A DNA stretch of 32,500 nt from Candidatus Hydrogenedentota bacterium (GCA_016791475.1 JAEUWI010000069.1:1-32500), one strand, 5' to 3'. Numbered from the stretch's first letter, positions 7,613 to 16,214 are shown. The notes: a model not told the origin generated them from the letters alone. Translations and numbers: made by a program.

Positions 7613-9052
7613 ATGATGAACAAGCACCCCAACATCACACTCGGGCTGCTGCTCGCTCTCTTCGTCGCCCTCGGCGCGATACAGGGACAGCGCCTGGATC
7701 GCTTGTTTGAGGCCGACGCCTTCTACAAGTGGATCATCGCGGCGGCTACGGACGAGCGCTACGGCTGGGCCGAGGCCCTCGAACATGCGGATCCCGCCCT
7801 CTACAAGGAGGTGGTGGCCGTCGCCGATCCGTTGCTTCAAGACGCGAAAATGCCGGAAGGCGAGCAGGACGCGATCAGCCGCCTGAGCAAATCGCTCCAG
7901 GAGCGTGAAAACGATAAGCTCGTCTACGAACTGGCGAAGGGGAATGACCTCGCGCCGTTTCGCGCCCAGTTTCTGGAGAAGCTCCGCGGGGGCGACCTGT
8001 ACTACACGAAGGACCTTTCCTATTCCGCCGTCATGAGCGGCATGGAAGGGGAAGGCTCGGTCAGTATATTCAACCTCTTCTTCGGGTTCCGCAAGGTTGC
8101 CGCCAACTTCATGTGGCTGCAGGTGGACCGCTACTGGCACATGGGCCATCTCTACAAGATGGTTCCCCTGATGAAGACCTGCGTTCTTCTCGATCCGAAC
8201 TTCATCGACGCCTACCTGCTGGGCGCCTGGCACCTGGGCTACAACGCGACGGCGGCCATGGAGTATACGCCGATTCCGCTGCGCGTGTGGAGCGACAAGT
8301 ATCAGGACTGTCTCGGCGAGCAGGAGAAGTATTACTACCTCGCCATCGACTTCCTGAAGGACGGCATCCGCAACAACCCCCGAAACTACAAGCTCTTCTT
8401 TGACCTTGGGTTCGGCATGTATCGGGAAAAGTTGAACGATATCGACAACGCCGTACTCTACCTGTCTGAAGCGGTGCGTCTGCCCCACGAACGGTGGGTG
8501 CCCCGCATGCTTTACAAGTGCCTGGAAGAGCAGGGCGAATACGAGAAGGCGCTGGACGGCTGGAAAGAGAACCAGAAGCGTTTCCCGGAGAACGATGTTA
8601 ACGATCGCTCCATGGAGCGTCTGGCCGGGCTTATTGCCGAGCGCCGGGCGGCCCAGGCGCTGGAAAAGGCCAAAGTAACCCAGGATGAAGCCGAACGAGC
8701 CCGGTTGATTGCCGAGTCTGAAGCTGCCGAAAAAGAGGCCTACGACATCTGGGTCAAAATGGATGAGCCCTACGCGCTGGCGCGCAAGCTCCGCATCGAT
8801 GCGATCAACCGCGCCGAGGAGGGCCTCTACCTGGAAGCGGTAAGCTACCTGGACAAGGCCCGCTTTGAAGTGGGTTCGCTCTTTGACGAGTTGTCCGACC
8901 TCATTATCAAGTACAAGCAAGCCGGCGGCCTGCCCCTTTCCGTTTCGGAGAAGAAGGCCCTCGTTCGCGACGAAGAGAGCGTGGCCTGCATTGGCATGCC
9001 GGAAGCAGAGAAGCAGAAGCGTGTCGAAGCGTTGAAAAAGCGCCGTTCCTGA
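7613..9052 (+). CDS. membrane-anchored TPR-like protein, third gene of ABC operon
   Basis: The 479-residue protein begins with a hydrophobic segment (about residues 8-24) that acts as a signal anchor, so most of it probably lies outside the cytoplasm. Residues about 140-330 hold helical repeats with TPR-like spacing, such as NPRNYKLFFDLGFGMYREKL, and the later YEKALDGWKENQKRFPEN. Residues about 340-385 are a charged Ala/Glu/Lys-rich coiled coil. The C-terminal region (about 395-479) is again helical. AAGGAG at 7598-7603, inside the permease gene, is the ribosome site. Two adjacent ATGs (7613, 7616) make the exact start uncertain by one residue. Tight linkage to the ABC genes suggests it is an accessory or assembly partner of that exporter. 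Function is not recognised beyond this. Confidence 0.8.
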   Translation: MMNKHPNITLGLLLALFVALGAIQGQRLDRLFEADAFYKWIIAAATDERYGWAEALEHADPALYKEVVAVADPLLQDAKMPEGEQDAISRLSKSLQERENDKLVYELAKGNDLAPFRAQFLEKLRGGDLYYTKDLSYSAVMSGMEGEGSVSIFNLFFGFRKVAANFMWLQVDRYWHMGHLYKMVPLMKTCVLLDPNFIDAYLLGAWHLGYNATAAMEYTPIPLRVWSDKYQDCLGEQEKYYYLAIDFLKDGIRNNPRNYKLFFDLGFGMYREKLNDIDNAVLYLSEAVRLPHERWVPRMLYKCLEEQGEYEKALDGWKENQKRFPENDVNDRSMERLAGLIAERRAAQALEKAKVTQDEAERARLIAESEAAEKEAYDIWVKMDEPYALARKLRIDAINRAEEGLYLEAVSYLDKARFEVGSLFDELSDLIIKYKQAGGLPLSVSEKKALVRDEESVACIGMPEAEKQKRVEALKKRRS

Positions 9053-9079
9053 TACGATTCCCACAAGTTCGGAGTACGA

Positions 9080-9120
9080 GCGGGTGAGCCGGTTGGCAGT
9101 CAACACGGCTCACCTGCTTT
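9080..9120 (+). terminator. hairpin terminator after the ABC operon
   Basis: GCGGGTGAGCCG (9080-9091) pairs with CGGCTCACCTGC (9106-9117) over 12 positions, with a single G-T wobble. The loop is 14 bases, in which TTG/CAA can extend the stem. TTT follows directly. The T run is short, so a weak intrinsic terminator is most likely. Its position, 27 bases after the TPR gene stop, fits the operon end. Confidence 0.5.
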
Positions 9121-9151
9121 ACCGTTTACCCGTGTTGAAGCTCCCAGACAT

Positions 9152-9820
9152 TTGAGTACGTTCTCCCAGATAGAGTTCAACCTGCGCGATATTCGCGCCC
9201 GCGCCGCCGCCGCCGCGGAGCGCGCGGGCCGTGACCCGGAGGGGGTTACCCTCATCGCCGTGACCAAGTCCGTCGGTGTGGATGAAATTCGCGCCCTGCG
9301 GGATCTCGGTCTCCGGCACTTTGGAGAGAATCGCGTGGAGGTGGCCCGGGCCAAGCGGGAGGCGCTGGCGGATTCCGAGCTGGTCTGGCACATGATTGGG
9401 AACATCCAGCGCAGGAAAACCCGGGACGTGCTGGAGGTATTTGACCGGATTGATGCAATGGACCGCCTATCCCTTGCGGAAAGCATTCAGACCCGGTGCC
9501 TGGAGCTGGATCGGTGTACGCATGTCCTGGTGGAGGTTAACGTATCCGGAGAGTCGCAGAAGCTGGGTGTTTCGCCAAGCGAGTTGCCGGGGTTGCTGGC
9601 GGCGATGGCGCCGCTGGATCGGGTTCGGGTGCGTGGTCTGATGACCATGGCTCCCTACGATGCCACCGCCGCGGAAATCGGCGGGATATTTAACCGGCTC
9701 GCCTCGCTCGCGGCGGATCATCGACTGCCCGACGTGAGTATGGGCATGAGCAACGATTTTGAATTGGCCATTGAGGCCGGGGCCACCGAAGTCCGCATTG
9801 GCAGCGCCCTGTTTGAATAA
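9152..9820 (+). CDS. yggS: YggS/PROSC-type pyridoxal phosphate homeostasis protein
   Basis: This 222-residue protein belongs to the COG0325 YggS family, a cytoplasmic single-domain alanine-racemase-like TIM barrel that binds pyridoxal 5'-phosphate and controls free PLP levels. The PLP lysine is in LIAVTKSVGVDEIRAL (Lys about 39). Other hallmarks are HFGENRVEVARAK, WHMIGNIQRRK, LVEVNVSGESQKLGV, GLMTMAPYDA, and the C-terminal SMGMSNDFELAIEAGATEVR followed by IGSALF, which forms the phosphate-binding region. The family length is about 220-235, so the protein is complete. The start is a TTG at 9152; no ATG lies in frame upstream within the gap. It is followed by pheS after 83 bases on the same strand. 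Confidence 0.94.
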   Translation: MSTFSQIEFNLRDIRARAAAAAERAGRDPEGVTLIAVTKSVGVDEIRALRDLGLRHFGENRVEVARAKREALADSELVWHMIGNIQRRKTRDVLEVFDRIDAMDRLSLAESIQTRCLELDRCTHVLVEVNVSGESQKLGVSPSELPGLLAAMAPLDRVRVRGLMTMAPYDATAAEIGGIFNRLASLAADHRLPDVSMGMSNDFELAIEAGATEVRIGSALFE

Positions 9821-9903
9821 ATGACGAGTTGAATTCGAGGAAGCGTTGCCGGCCCGCACGGACGAGCGATGAGACGAATCGATACTGGCAAGGAAAGATC
9901 AAG

Positions 9904-10920
9904 ATGAAAGACCAACTCGAGGCCCTGCAACGAGAGGCCCTCGACAGCATCGCCGGGGCCACCGAACTGGACGCGCTCGAAGCCGCGCGCGTTAAATACC
10001 TGGGCCGCAAGGGCGCCCTCACGGAAATACTTCGTGGGCTCGGGAGTGTGTCCGCGGAAGAGCGACCCGCCATGGGGCAGGCCGCGAATGTGGTGAAAGA
10101 CGCCATCGGCGCGGCGCTGGACGAACGCAAGGCGCTGCTCTCCACGGCGGCGGAGTCGGCCCGTGAGTCGAGCGAAGCGGTTGACCTCACCCTGCCCGGA
10201 CGCCAACCGCGTCGGGGCCACATCCACATGGTGAATCAAGTGACCGAAGAGATTGTGGAGATCTTTGCCGCGCTTGGTTTCCAGGTGGCAACCGGTCCGG
10301 ATATAGAGACGGAATATTACAATTTTGACGCGCTGAATACCCCCGCCGACCATCCGGCGCGCGACTCCCACGACACCTTCTTCGTGAAGCCGGGTGTGGT
10401 GCTGCGTACCCACACCTCGCCGGTGCAGATGCGGGTCATGGAGCAGGTGAAGCCGCCCGTGGCCGTGCTGGCGCCGGGGCGCGTCTATCGCGTGGACTAT
10501 GACGCGAGCCACAGCCCCATGTTCAACCAGATCGAGGGACTCCTGGTGGACGAAGGCGTGACCTTTGCCGATCTGAAGGGCACCCTGATGCACTTCATCC
10601 ACGAGATGTTCGGCAAAGACACCAAGGTGCGCTTCCGCCCGCACTTCTTCCCCTTTACCGAGCCTTCCGCCGAGGTGGACATCAGTTGCACCATCTGCAA
10701 AGGCTCGGGCTGCCGCCTGTGCAAGCACAGCGGGTGGCTGGAAGCCCTCGGCTGCGGCATGGTCCACCCGAAGGTCTTCGAATACGCGGGCTACGACTAC
10801 GAGAAATATTCGGGCTTCGCCTTTGGCCTGGGCATGGACCGGATCGCCATGCTGCGCCACGCCGTCCCCAGCATTAACCATCTTTTCGATAACGACCTTC
10901 GCTTCCTGGAGCAGTTCTAG
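9904..10920 (+). CDS. pheS: phenylalanine-tRNA ligase alpha subunit
   Basis: With PheT it forms the alpha2-beta2 synthetase that charges tRNA-Phe. The 338-residue product has the N-terminal coiled coil (about 1-85), then the class II catalytic core. Visible elements are motif 2 around SHSPMFNQIEGLLVD and the CTICKGSGCRLCKHSGW metal-like insert. Motif 3 is GLGMDRIAMLRHAV near the C-terminus. An upstream TTG in frame (9829) would add 25 residues with no family match. GGAAAG at about 9891-9896 lies some eight bases before the ATG at 9904, which is therefore preferred. pheT starts two bases after the stop codon. Assignment is secure. Confidence 0.97.
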   Translation: MKDQLEALQREALDSIAGATELDALEAARVKYLGRKGALTEILRGLGSVSAEERPAMGQAANVVKDAIGAALDERKALLSTAAESARESSEAVDLTLPGRQPRRGHIHMVNQVTEEIVEIFAALGFQVATGPDIETEYYNFDALNTPADHPARDSHDTFFVKPGVVLRTHTSPVQMRVMEQVKPPVAVLAPGRVYRVDYDASHSPMFNQIEGLLVDEGVTFADLKGTLMHFIHEMFGKDTKVRFRPHFFPFTEPSAEVDISCTICKGSGCRLCKHSGWLEALGCGMVHPKVFEYAGYDYEKYSGFAFGLGMDRIAMLRHAVPSINHLFDNDLRFLEQF

Positions 10921-10922
10921 TC

Positions 10923-13319
10923 ATGCGCGTTTCCCTGAATTGGCTTAAAGAATATGTAAACATCGATGTTTCCTCCGAGGAACTCGCGCACCAGATGACC
11001 ATGCTCGGTCTGGAGATTGAATCCATCGAGCAACTAGGCGGCGACATCAAGGATGTTTTTGTCGGCCAGATTCTGTCCATAGAGCCCCACCCGGACGCGG
11101 ACAAGATCGTGGTCTGCCAGACGGATGTGGGCGGCGAGACAGCCCTTCAGATCTGTTGCGGCGCCAAGAATATGAAGGTGGGGGACAAAGTCCCCACCGC
11201 CGTTGTGGGCGCCAGCCTGCCCGGCGGCTTCGAGATTGCCCGGCGCAAGATGCGGGGCGTTGAATCCCAGGGCATGATGTGCGCTTCGACGGAGCTGGGG
11301 CTTCCCAAGGGCGAAGACGGTCTGCTCATCCTCGATCCCTCCGCCCCGGTTGGCATGAACATCAAGACCCACCTCGGGCTGGATGACACGGTGCTCGAGA
11401 TCGAAGTGACGCCGAACCGGGCCGACTGGGCCAGCATGATCGGCGTAGCCCGCGAACTTGCCGCCTTGTACAACACCGAACTTCGCATTCCCGAAGTCAG
11501 TGTCGCCGAAGAGGGAAGCCCCGTCGAAGGGCAGACCTCCGTCACGGTTGAGGCGGCCGATCTCTGTCCGCGCTACATGGGGCGGGTACTATCGAACGTC
11601 AAGGTGGGCCCGAGCCCCGAATGGCTCTGCAAACGTCTCATTGCCGCCGGGCAGCGTCCGATCAACAACATCGTGGATATCACCAATTTCGTGCTTCTGG
11701 AAACGGGCCAGCCGCTCCACGCCTTCGATCTCAATAAGCTCGCCGAAAACTGCATCGTGGTGCGGCGCGCGAAAGCCGGTGAGACCATCAACACCCTCGA
11801 CGGCGAGAAACGCAACCTGGCGGAAGACATGCTCGTCATCGCCGAAGGAAAAGATCCACAGTGCGTAGCGGGCGTCATGGGCGGCGCGGACAGCGAAGTT
11901 GACGAAGGCACCACCACCATATTCCTGGAGAGTGCCTTCTTCCACCCGGCCTCCGTGCGCAAGACTTCCCGCGGCCTCGCCCTCATCTCCGAGTCGTCCC
12001 AGCGCTTCCAGCGCGGCGCGGATCCGGAAATGGCGGCCTATGCCCTCGATCGCGCGGCCCAGCTTATGGCCGAACTGTCCGGCGCTGAAGTGGCGCGGGG
12101 CGTCATCGACGCGTACCCTGTCCCCTTCAAGCCCCGCGAAGTCACCCTGCGCTTTGCCCGAACACTTCGTCTGCTCGGTGTGGATCTTGCCGCAGAGGTG
12201 CAGTGCGGCTTGCTCCAGCGCCTGGGCCTGGAGGTCATCGCGCGCAACGACCATGAGGCTACGTTTCGCGTTCCCCTTCGCCGCCACGACGTTTCCATGG
12301 AGGCGGATCTCATTGAAGAGGTGGCCCGGCTTTACAGCTTCGACAACATTCCCGTCACGCTGCCCACGGTACGCCGCTGCGAGAAGGTCTTCGCCCCGGA
12401 AGAAGCGCGCATTCGCGCACTGCGACATTTCCTGGCGGGGCTCGGCCTGACCGAGCTCTACAACTGGTCCTTCAGTTGCCCGGAAGATGTCGCCAGGGCC
12501 GCGCTTCCGGCCGAGTATGCCAATATGGTGGTGCTGCAGAACCCGCTCTCGGAAAAGCAGGCAACCATGCGGTCCAGTTTGCTGCAGGCCCATCTGGGCA
12601 ATGCCGCGCGCAACCTGAACTACGGCGTGACCTCCATCGCGGGCTTCGAGATCGGGCCGGTGTACGTTCCCGCCGATGGCGATGCCCTGCCTTCGCAGGC
12701 GCGACGTGTGGGCATTGTCCTCGCGGGCAACGCCGCTGCCGCGGACTGGTCCCAGAAAGCGCGTCCCGCGGACTTCTACGACCTCAAGGGTCTGGTGGAA
12801 GCCGTGCTCGCCGAATTCGGCGTGTCGGCGAAGTTTGAGGAGACCGACTTTCCCACGTTCCAGAAAGGCCAACGGGCCGCCATCGTGGCGAACAAGAAGA
12901 CTATCGGCTACCTCGGCAAGGCCGCCTCTGCCGTGGTTCGTGCCTTCGACACGGAGGGTTCGATCTACCTGGCCGAGCTTGACCTTGACGTCCTGCTGGG
13001 ATCGCGTCCGGCTGCGTCGCAGTTTGCTCCCGTGCCCACGTTTCCGCCCTCGGTACGCGATCTGGCGGTCGTCGTGGATGCCGCTGTTCCAGCAGGCGGT
13101 CTGCGCGACATGGCATCCCAATCGGGCGGCAACTTGCTGCGTGCCGTAGAAATCTTTGATATCTTTACGGGCCCCCAGGTGGGCGAAGGCAAGAAGAGCG
13201 TCGCGCTGAACCTCGTGTTTCAATCAAATGAACGCACCCTTACCGACCAGGATACGCAGAAGGCCTTCGACAAGATCCTCAAGCGTCTTCAGCATGAATA
13301 CAAGGCGGAACTTCGGTGA
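10923..13319 (+). CDS. pheT: phenylalanine-tRNA ligase beta subunit
   Basis: The 798-residue beta subunit carries the editing site and much of the tRNA-binding surface of PheRS. In order it shows the B1/tRNA-binding EMAP-II-like domain (about 40-150, GQILSIEPHPDADKIVVCQT) and the B3/B4 editing module (about 210-385, with PINNIVDITNFVLLETGQPL and FHPASVRKTSRGLAL). The B5 domain (about 400-475, SMEADLIEEVARLYSFDNIP) and the catalytic-like core follow. The C-terminal FDX-ACB anticodon-binding domain (about 704-798, PPSVRDLAVVVD) ends the chain. Length and domain order are normal for bacterial PheT. Its last four bases overlap the GTG start of the following coiled-coil gene, which suggests translational coupling. 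Confidence 0.97.
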   Translation: MRVSLNWLKEYVNIDVSSEELAHQMTMLGLEIESIEQLGGDIKDVFVGQILSIEPHPDADKIVVCQTDVGGETALQICCGAKNMKVGDKVPTAVVGASLPGGFEIARRKMRGVESQGMMCASTELGLPKGEDGLLILDPSAPVGMNIKTHLGLDDTVLEIEVTPNRADWASMIGVARELAALYNTELRIPEVSVAEEGSPVEGQTSVTVEAADLCPRYMGRVLSNVKVGPSPEWLCKRLIAAGQRPINNIVDITNFVLLETGQPLHAFDLNKLAENCIVVRRAKAGETINTLDGEKRNLAEDMLVIAEGKDPQCVAGVMGGADSEVDEGTTTIFLESAFFHPASVRKTSRGLALISESSQRFQRGADPEMAAYALDRAAQLMAELSGAEVARGVIDAYPVPFKPREVTLRFARTLRLLGVDLAAEVQCGLLQRLGLEVIARNDHEATFRVPLRRHDVSMEADLIEEVARLYSFDNIPVTLPTVRRCEKVFAPEEARIRALRHFLAGLGLTELYNWSFSCPEDVARAALPAEYANMVVLQNPLSEKQATMRSSLLQAHLGNAARNLNYGVTSIAGFEIGPVYVPADGDALPSQARRVGIVLAGNAAAADWSQKARPADFYDLKGLVEAVLAEFGVSAKFEETDFPTFQKGQRAAIVANKKTIGYLGKAASAVVRAFDTEGSIYLAELDLDVLLGSRPAASQFAPVPTFPPSVRDLAVVVDAAVPAGGLRDMASQSGGNLLRAVEIFDIFTGPQVGEGKKSVALNLVFQSNERTLTDQDTQKAFDKILKRLQHEYKAELR

Positions 13320-13612
13320 ATCCTCTGGTCAAGACCTACCTCCAGCAGATCGAGCAGTCCATCGCCGGGCTGGGGGAGGTCTTGGCCGAGCGCCGGAGCG
13401 AAATCGCGCGCCAGCAGGAAGCGCGCGACCGGCTCCAGCAGCAGGTCTGGAGCAAGAGCAAGGAAATGGCGGTGCTTCAGGAGGCTGCCGCCGATTATGA
13501 GGCCCTCCGCCAGGCAAACGAGCGCTACCGGGATCGTCACGCTCAATTGGAAGAGCACCTGAAGAAAGTGCTGGCCTACACCCGCGCGCTCGCGGAAGAG
13601 GTGCGCCAATGA
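13316..13612 (+). CDS. 98-residue coiled-coil protein between pheT and zapA
   Basis: The protein is almost entirely helical, with heptad-like spacing from about residue 5 to 95 (IEQSIAGLGEVLAERRSEIA, then RLQQQVWSKSKEMAVLQ). There is no signal peptide or membrane segment. The start is GTG overlapping the pheT stop (GTGA). Its own stop overlaps the next start (ATGA), so all three genes are probably translated in a coupled way. Coding status is supported by these paired overlaps and by the conserved place of zapA after pheT in many bacteria. A ZapB-like or other cell-division coiled-coil role is possible from context only. No family was recognised. Confidence 0.7.
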   Translation: MNPLVKTYLQQIEQSIAGLGEVLAERRSEIARQQEARDRLQQQVWSKSKEMAVLQEAAADYEALRQANERYRDRHAQLEEHLKKVLAYTRALAEEVRQ

Positions 13613-13905
13613 GCGATGAATTCGTGCAGGCCAGGGTAGCCAAAGTAAACCTGCGCCTTCCCATCTACCGCGACCGCCAAACGACCCTGACCATTGCCGA
13701 TGAGGTGACGGCCCGTGTCGCCGCGATGGAGGCCGAGGCCGGACGTATCGACAGCCAGGCTTTTGCCCTCCAGGCCGCCTTCGCCTACGCCGCCGAGCTT
13801 CACGCGGAGAAGGCCGAGCGCGACGCGGACACACGGGAACTGCTGAAGGTTCTGGATCGAATCGCGGGGCAACTGGCGCGGCTGCTTGAAGAGAATGAAG
13901 AATAG
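13609..13905 (+). CDS. zapA: ZapA-like cell division protein
   Basis: The 98-residue protein shows the ZapA pattern: a short beta-strand pair at the N-terminus (VAKVNLRLPIYRDRQTTLTI), then a helix with VTARVAAMEAEAGRIDSQ, an Ala-rich helix FALQAAFAYAAELHAEKAE and a C-terminal coiled coil. ZapA binds and bundles FtsZ filaments in the cytoplasm. Its place immediately after pheT is seen in many bacteria and supports the call. The ATG overlaps the preceding stop by four bases. The stop and the last codons lie inside a repeat (13900-13997), so the natural C-terminus may have been altered by that repeat. The family call is reasonable but rests on pattern, length and context. Confidence 0.72.
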   Translation: MSDEFVQARVAKVNLRLPIYRDRQTTLTIADEVTARVAAMEAEAGRIDSQAFALQAAFAYAAELHAEKAERDADTRELLKVLDRIAGQLARLLEENEE

Positions 13906-13997
13906 TGAATTGGGAATGGCGAATTGAAGAATCGCCCGTACTCTGTTGAATTTCCTAATTCACTATTCTCAATTCGCAATTCGCAATTCGCAATTCC
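13900..13997. repeat. 7-bp-periodic inverted and tandem repeat
   Basis: GAATAGTGAATT (13900-13911) and AATTCACTATTC (13957-13968) are a perfect 12-bp inverted repeat. Right after it, CAATTCG occurs three times plus a fourth copy CAATTCC, head to tail (13970-13997). The left arm continues with GGCGAATTGAAG, a reverse-complement relative of the same 7-bp unit. The AT-rich block stands out from its GC-rich surroundings. Its left arm contains the zapA stop codon. It can fold into a large hairpin and may also act as a transcription end. Confidence 0.8.
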
Positions 13998-14065
13998 CAC
14001 TTTGGGTGTTGCATCATGATCGCCTTGACCTTTTCTCATCTTCCAAGCGTAGGAGAGCAGCAGCG

Positions 14066-15337
14066 ATGGGTATCACACGAAGAGAAGTTTTGAAGGCGGG
14101 GGCCGCGGGGGCGGTGGCGTGGTCTGTGGCGCGGGGACCGGCGGCCTATGGGCAGGATCGTCCCTGGCGCCATGCCGTGATTGGCATCGGGGGCCAGGGC
14201 ACGAATCACTTGAATGGATTCGCGAAGACCGAGGGCGTGACCATCGTGGCCGCATGCGACGTTGATCCCGAGCGCCGGACGAAGGTGGAGGAATGGTGGA
14301 AGGACAAGTTCGACGCAAGAATGTACACGAACTTTCATGAGCTCCTGGCCGATCCGAACATCGACAGCGTCTCCATAGCCACACCGGATCACTGGCATAC
14401 GCCGGTGGCGCTCCACGCCCTCCTGGCGGGAAAGCATGTCTATGTGGAGAAGCCCTGCTCCCACAATATCCATGAGGCGCTGGTGCTCGACAAGCTCGCC
14501 CGGGACACGGGGCTCTGCGTGCAGCACGGCACCCAGCACCGCAGCGGCGAGGGACCTATTGAGATGGTCAAGCTGCTTCGCGAGGGGATCATCGGCAAGG
14601 TGCGCATGGCCAAGGCCATCAACCACCAGCTCCGCGGGCCCATCGGCCGCGAGCCCGACAGCGAAGCCCCGGCGGGTGTGGACTATGACATGTGGCTCGG
14701 GCCCGCGCCGAAGCGTCCCTTCTCCAGGAATCGCTGGCACTACAACTGGCATTGGCACTGGGACTACGGCACGGGCGATACGGGTAACGATGGCGTGCAC
14801 CAGATCGACGTGATGCGCTGGGGCATGGGCGTCGACCTGCCCAACCGCTGCACCTCCGTTGGCGCCCAGTTGTATTACGACGACGACCATGAGACGCCCG
14901 ACACGCAGACGGCGATCTTCGAGTACGACGACGTCCATCTCATGTTTGAGATGCGGCTCTGGACCAACTACAAGCTGGCGGGCCACGACAACGGCGTATT
15001 CTTCTACGGCGACAAGGGTACCCTGGAGATCGGCCGCGAGGGGTGCTTCATTCAGCTCATCGGCGAGGAGCGCAAGCGCATGGGCGACTCCCACAACTTC
15101 ACGGCCAACGTCGCAAACTTTGTGGCTTGCGCCAAAGCGGGCACGCCGGACAAGCTGAACGCGCCCATCAGTGAAGGCGTGAAGTCCACGATTCTGTGTC
15201 ACCTCGCCAATATTGGCACCCGGGTCGGCCGGCCCCTGACGTTGAGCCCGGATAAATCGAGCTTTATCGGCGATGACGCGGCGAACAACCTGATCGCCCG
15301 CACCTATCGCGAGGGCTATGAGCTCCCCAATGCATAA
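14066..15337 (+). CDS. Gfo/Idh/MocA family oxidoreductase with Tat signal
   Basis: From the ATG at 14066 (AGGAGA at 14051-14056, nine bases away) the product has 423 residues. It begins with a twin-arginine leader MGITRREVLKAGAAGAVAWS, so it is likely exported folded through the Tat system. A Rossmann NAD(P) motif follows (AVIGIGGQGTNHLNGF, about 34-49). Then come SIATPDHWHTPVALHALLAG and KHVYVEKPCSHN, both hallmark GFO_IDH_MocA elements; the Lys of EKP is the usual catalytic Lys. The C-terminal half is the alpha/beta dimerisation domain. Such Tat-exported members are abundant in Planctomycetes and relatives and are linked to sugar or sugar-acid oxidation. The substrate is unknown. An upstream in-frame start at 13946 lies in the repeat and is not credible. 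Confidence 0.9.
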   Translation: MGITRREVLKAGAAGAVAWSVARGPAAYGQDRPWRHAVIGIGGQGTNHLNGFAKTEGVTIVAACDVDPERRTKVEEWWKDKFDARMYTNFHELLADPNIDSVSIATPDHWHTPVALHALLAGKHVYVEKPCSHNIHEALVLDKLARDTGLCVQHGTQHRSGEGPIEMVKLLREGIIGKVRMAKAINHQLRGPIGREPDSEAPAGVDYDMWLGPAPKRPFSRNRWHYNWHWHWDYGTGDTGNDGVHQIDVMRWGMGVDLPNRCTSVGAQLYYDDDHETPDTQTAIFEYDDVHLMFEMRLWTNYKLAGHDNGVFFYGDKGTLEIGREGCFIQLIGEERKRMGDSHNFTANVANFVACAKAGTPDKLNAPISEGVKSTILCHLANIGTRVGRPLTLSPDKSSFIGDDAANNLIARTYREGYELPNA

Positions 15338-16214
15338 CGGAATGGAACAGCGCCCGGTGGGCCTGATCGGGCTCGGTTTGCTCGGAAAGGCTATCGCCGG
15401 GCGCCTTCTTTCGGCCGGTATGACGGTGACCGGTTGCGACGTTGCCCAGCGCGCCCGGGACGAGGCCCAGGCGCTGGGGGTCACTGTCGTGGAGGATCAC
15501 CACGCGGTGGCGGCGACGTGCGGCGTGATCGTGTTGAGCTTGCCCACCTCTGAAATCCGGCAGGCGTTGCTTTGGGGTGGTGGCGGTCTTGCGAAATCGT
15601 TGCCGGAAGGGGCACTGCTCCTCGACACCACCACGGGACGTCCCGAGGACACGGAAGTGGACTGGGCCCGGCTCAATGCCCTCCAGATCGACTTTGTTGA
15701 TGTATGCGTTCTCGCGTCGAGCGCCCTCGTGGCACGGGGCGAAGCCGTGTTGCTCGTGGGCGATGCCGAGTCTCGCGCCGGGGGCTATGCACCGCTCCTG
15801 CGGACCTTTGGACGGCAGATATTCTATCTGGGCAAAGCTGGCGATGGGAGCCGCATGAAGCTGATGGCCAATCAGGTGCTGGGACTGAACCGCCTCGTAC
15901 TGGCGGAGGCCCTGGGGTTGGCGGAGCGTTGCGGACTCGATCTGGAAATGACCCTCGACGTGCTCAAGTCCGGTCCGGCTTCATCCCAGGTCATGTTCAC
16001 CAAGGGAGCCCGCATGATCGCGGGGGATTTCACGCCCGAGGCTCGACTCGCGCAGCATGCGAAGGACGTGGGCCTGATCCTGGAAATGGGCGAGCGGTGC
16101 GGCGCGAAGTTGCCCCTCAGCGCGCTGCACCGAGAGGTGCTGAACCAGTTGATCGATTCAGGCCACGGTGGCGAAGACAATTCGGCAGTGGTGCGGGCCT
16201 TTAAGCAAGAATAG
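15318..16214 (+). CDS. 3-hydroxyisobutyrate dehydrogenase-like NAD(P)-dependent oxidoreductase
   Basis: This 298-residue enzyme belongs to the beta-hydroxyacid dehydrogenase family. It shows the N-terminal Rossmann motif GLIGLGLLGKAIAGRLL, SLPTSEIRQ, a substrate-site TTTGRPEDTE segment (usually DxSTxxP) and the catalytic lysine motif GDGSRMKLMANQ. The C-terminal half is the all-helical domain. Members reduce or oxidise short beta-hydroxyacids such as 3-hydroxyisobutyrate, tartronate semialdehyde or glyoxylate. The exact substrate is not evident. The ATG at 15318 overlaps the preceding gene by 20 bases; in-frame ATGs at 15330 and 15342 are alternative starts, and no ribosome site decides. It is likely cotranscribed with the oxidoreductase upstream. 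Confidence 0.88.
   Translation: MSSPMHNGMEQRPVGLIGLGLLGKAIAGRLLSAGMTVTGCDVAQRARDEAQALGVTVVEDHHAVAATCGVIVLSLPTSEIRQALLWGGGGLAKSLPEGALLLDTTTGRPEDTEVDWARLNALQIDFVDVCVLASSALVARGEAVLLVGDAESRAGGYAPLLRTFGRQIFYLGKAGDGSRMKLMANQVLGLNRLVLAEALGLAERCGLDLEMTLDVLKSGPASSQVMFTKGARMIAGDFTPEARLAQHAKDVGLILEMGERCGAKLPLSALHREVLNQLIDSGHGGEDNSAVVRAFKQE

Noticed and set aside
6632-9106. 824-codon antisense open frame across the ABC permease and TPR genes
   Set aside because: It is a shadow of three well-supported sense genes, with no motif or ribosome site.
13946-14065. 40-residue N-terminal extension of the Tat oxidoreductase
   Set aside because: It translates the AATTCGC repeat block. The ATG at 14066 has a proper ribosome site and begins the Tat signal.
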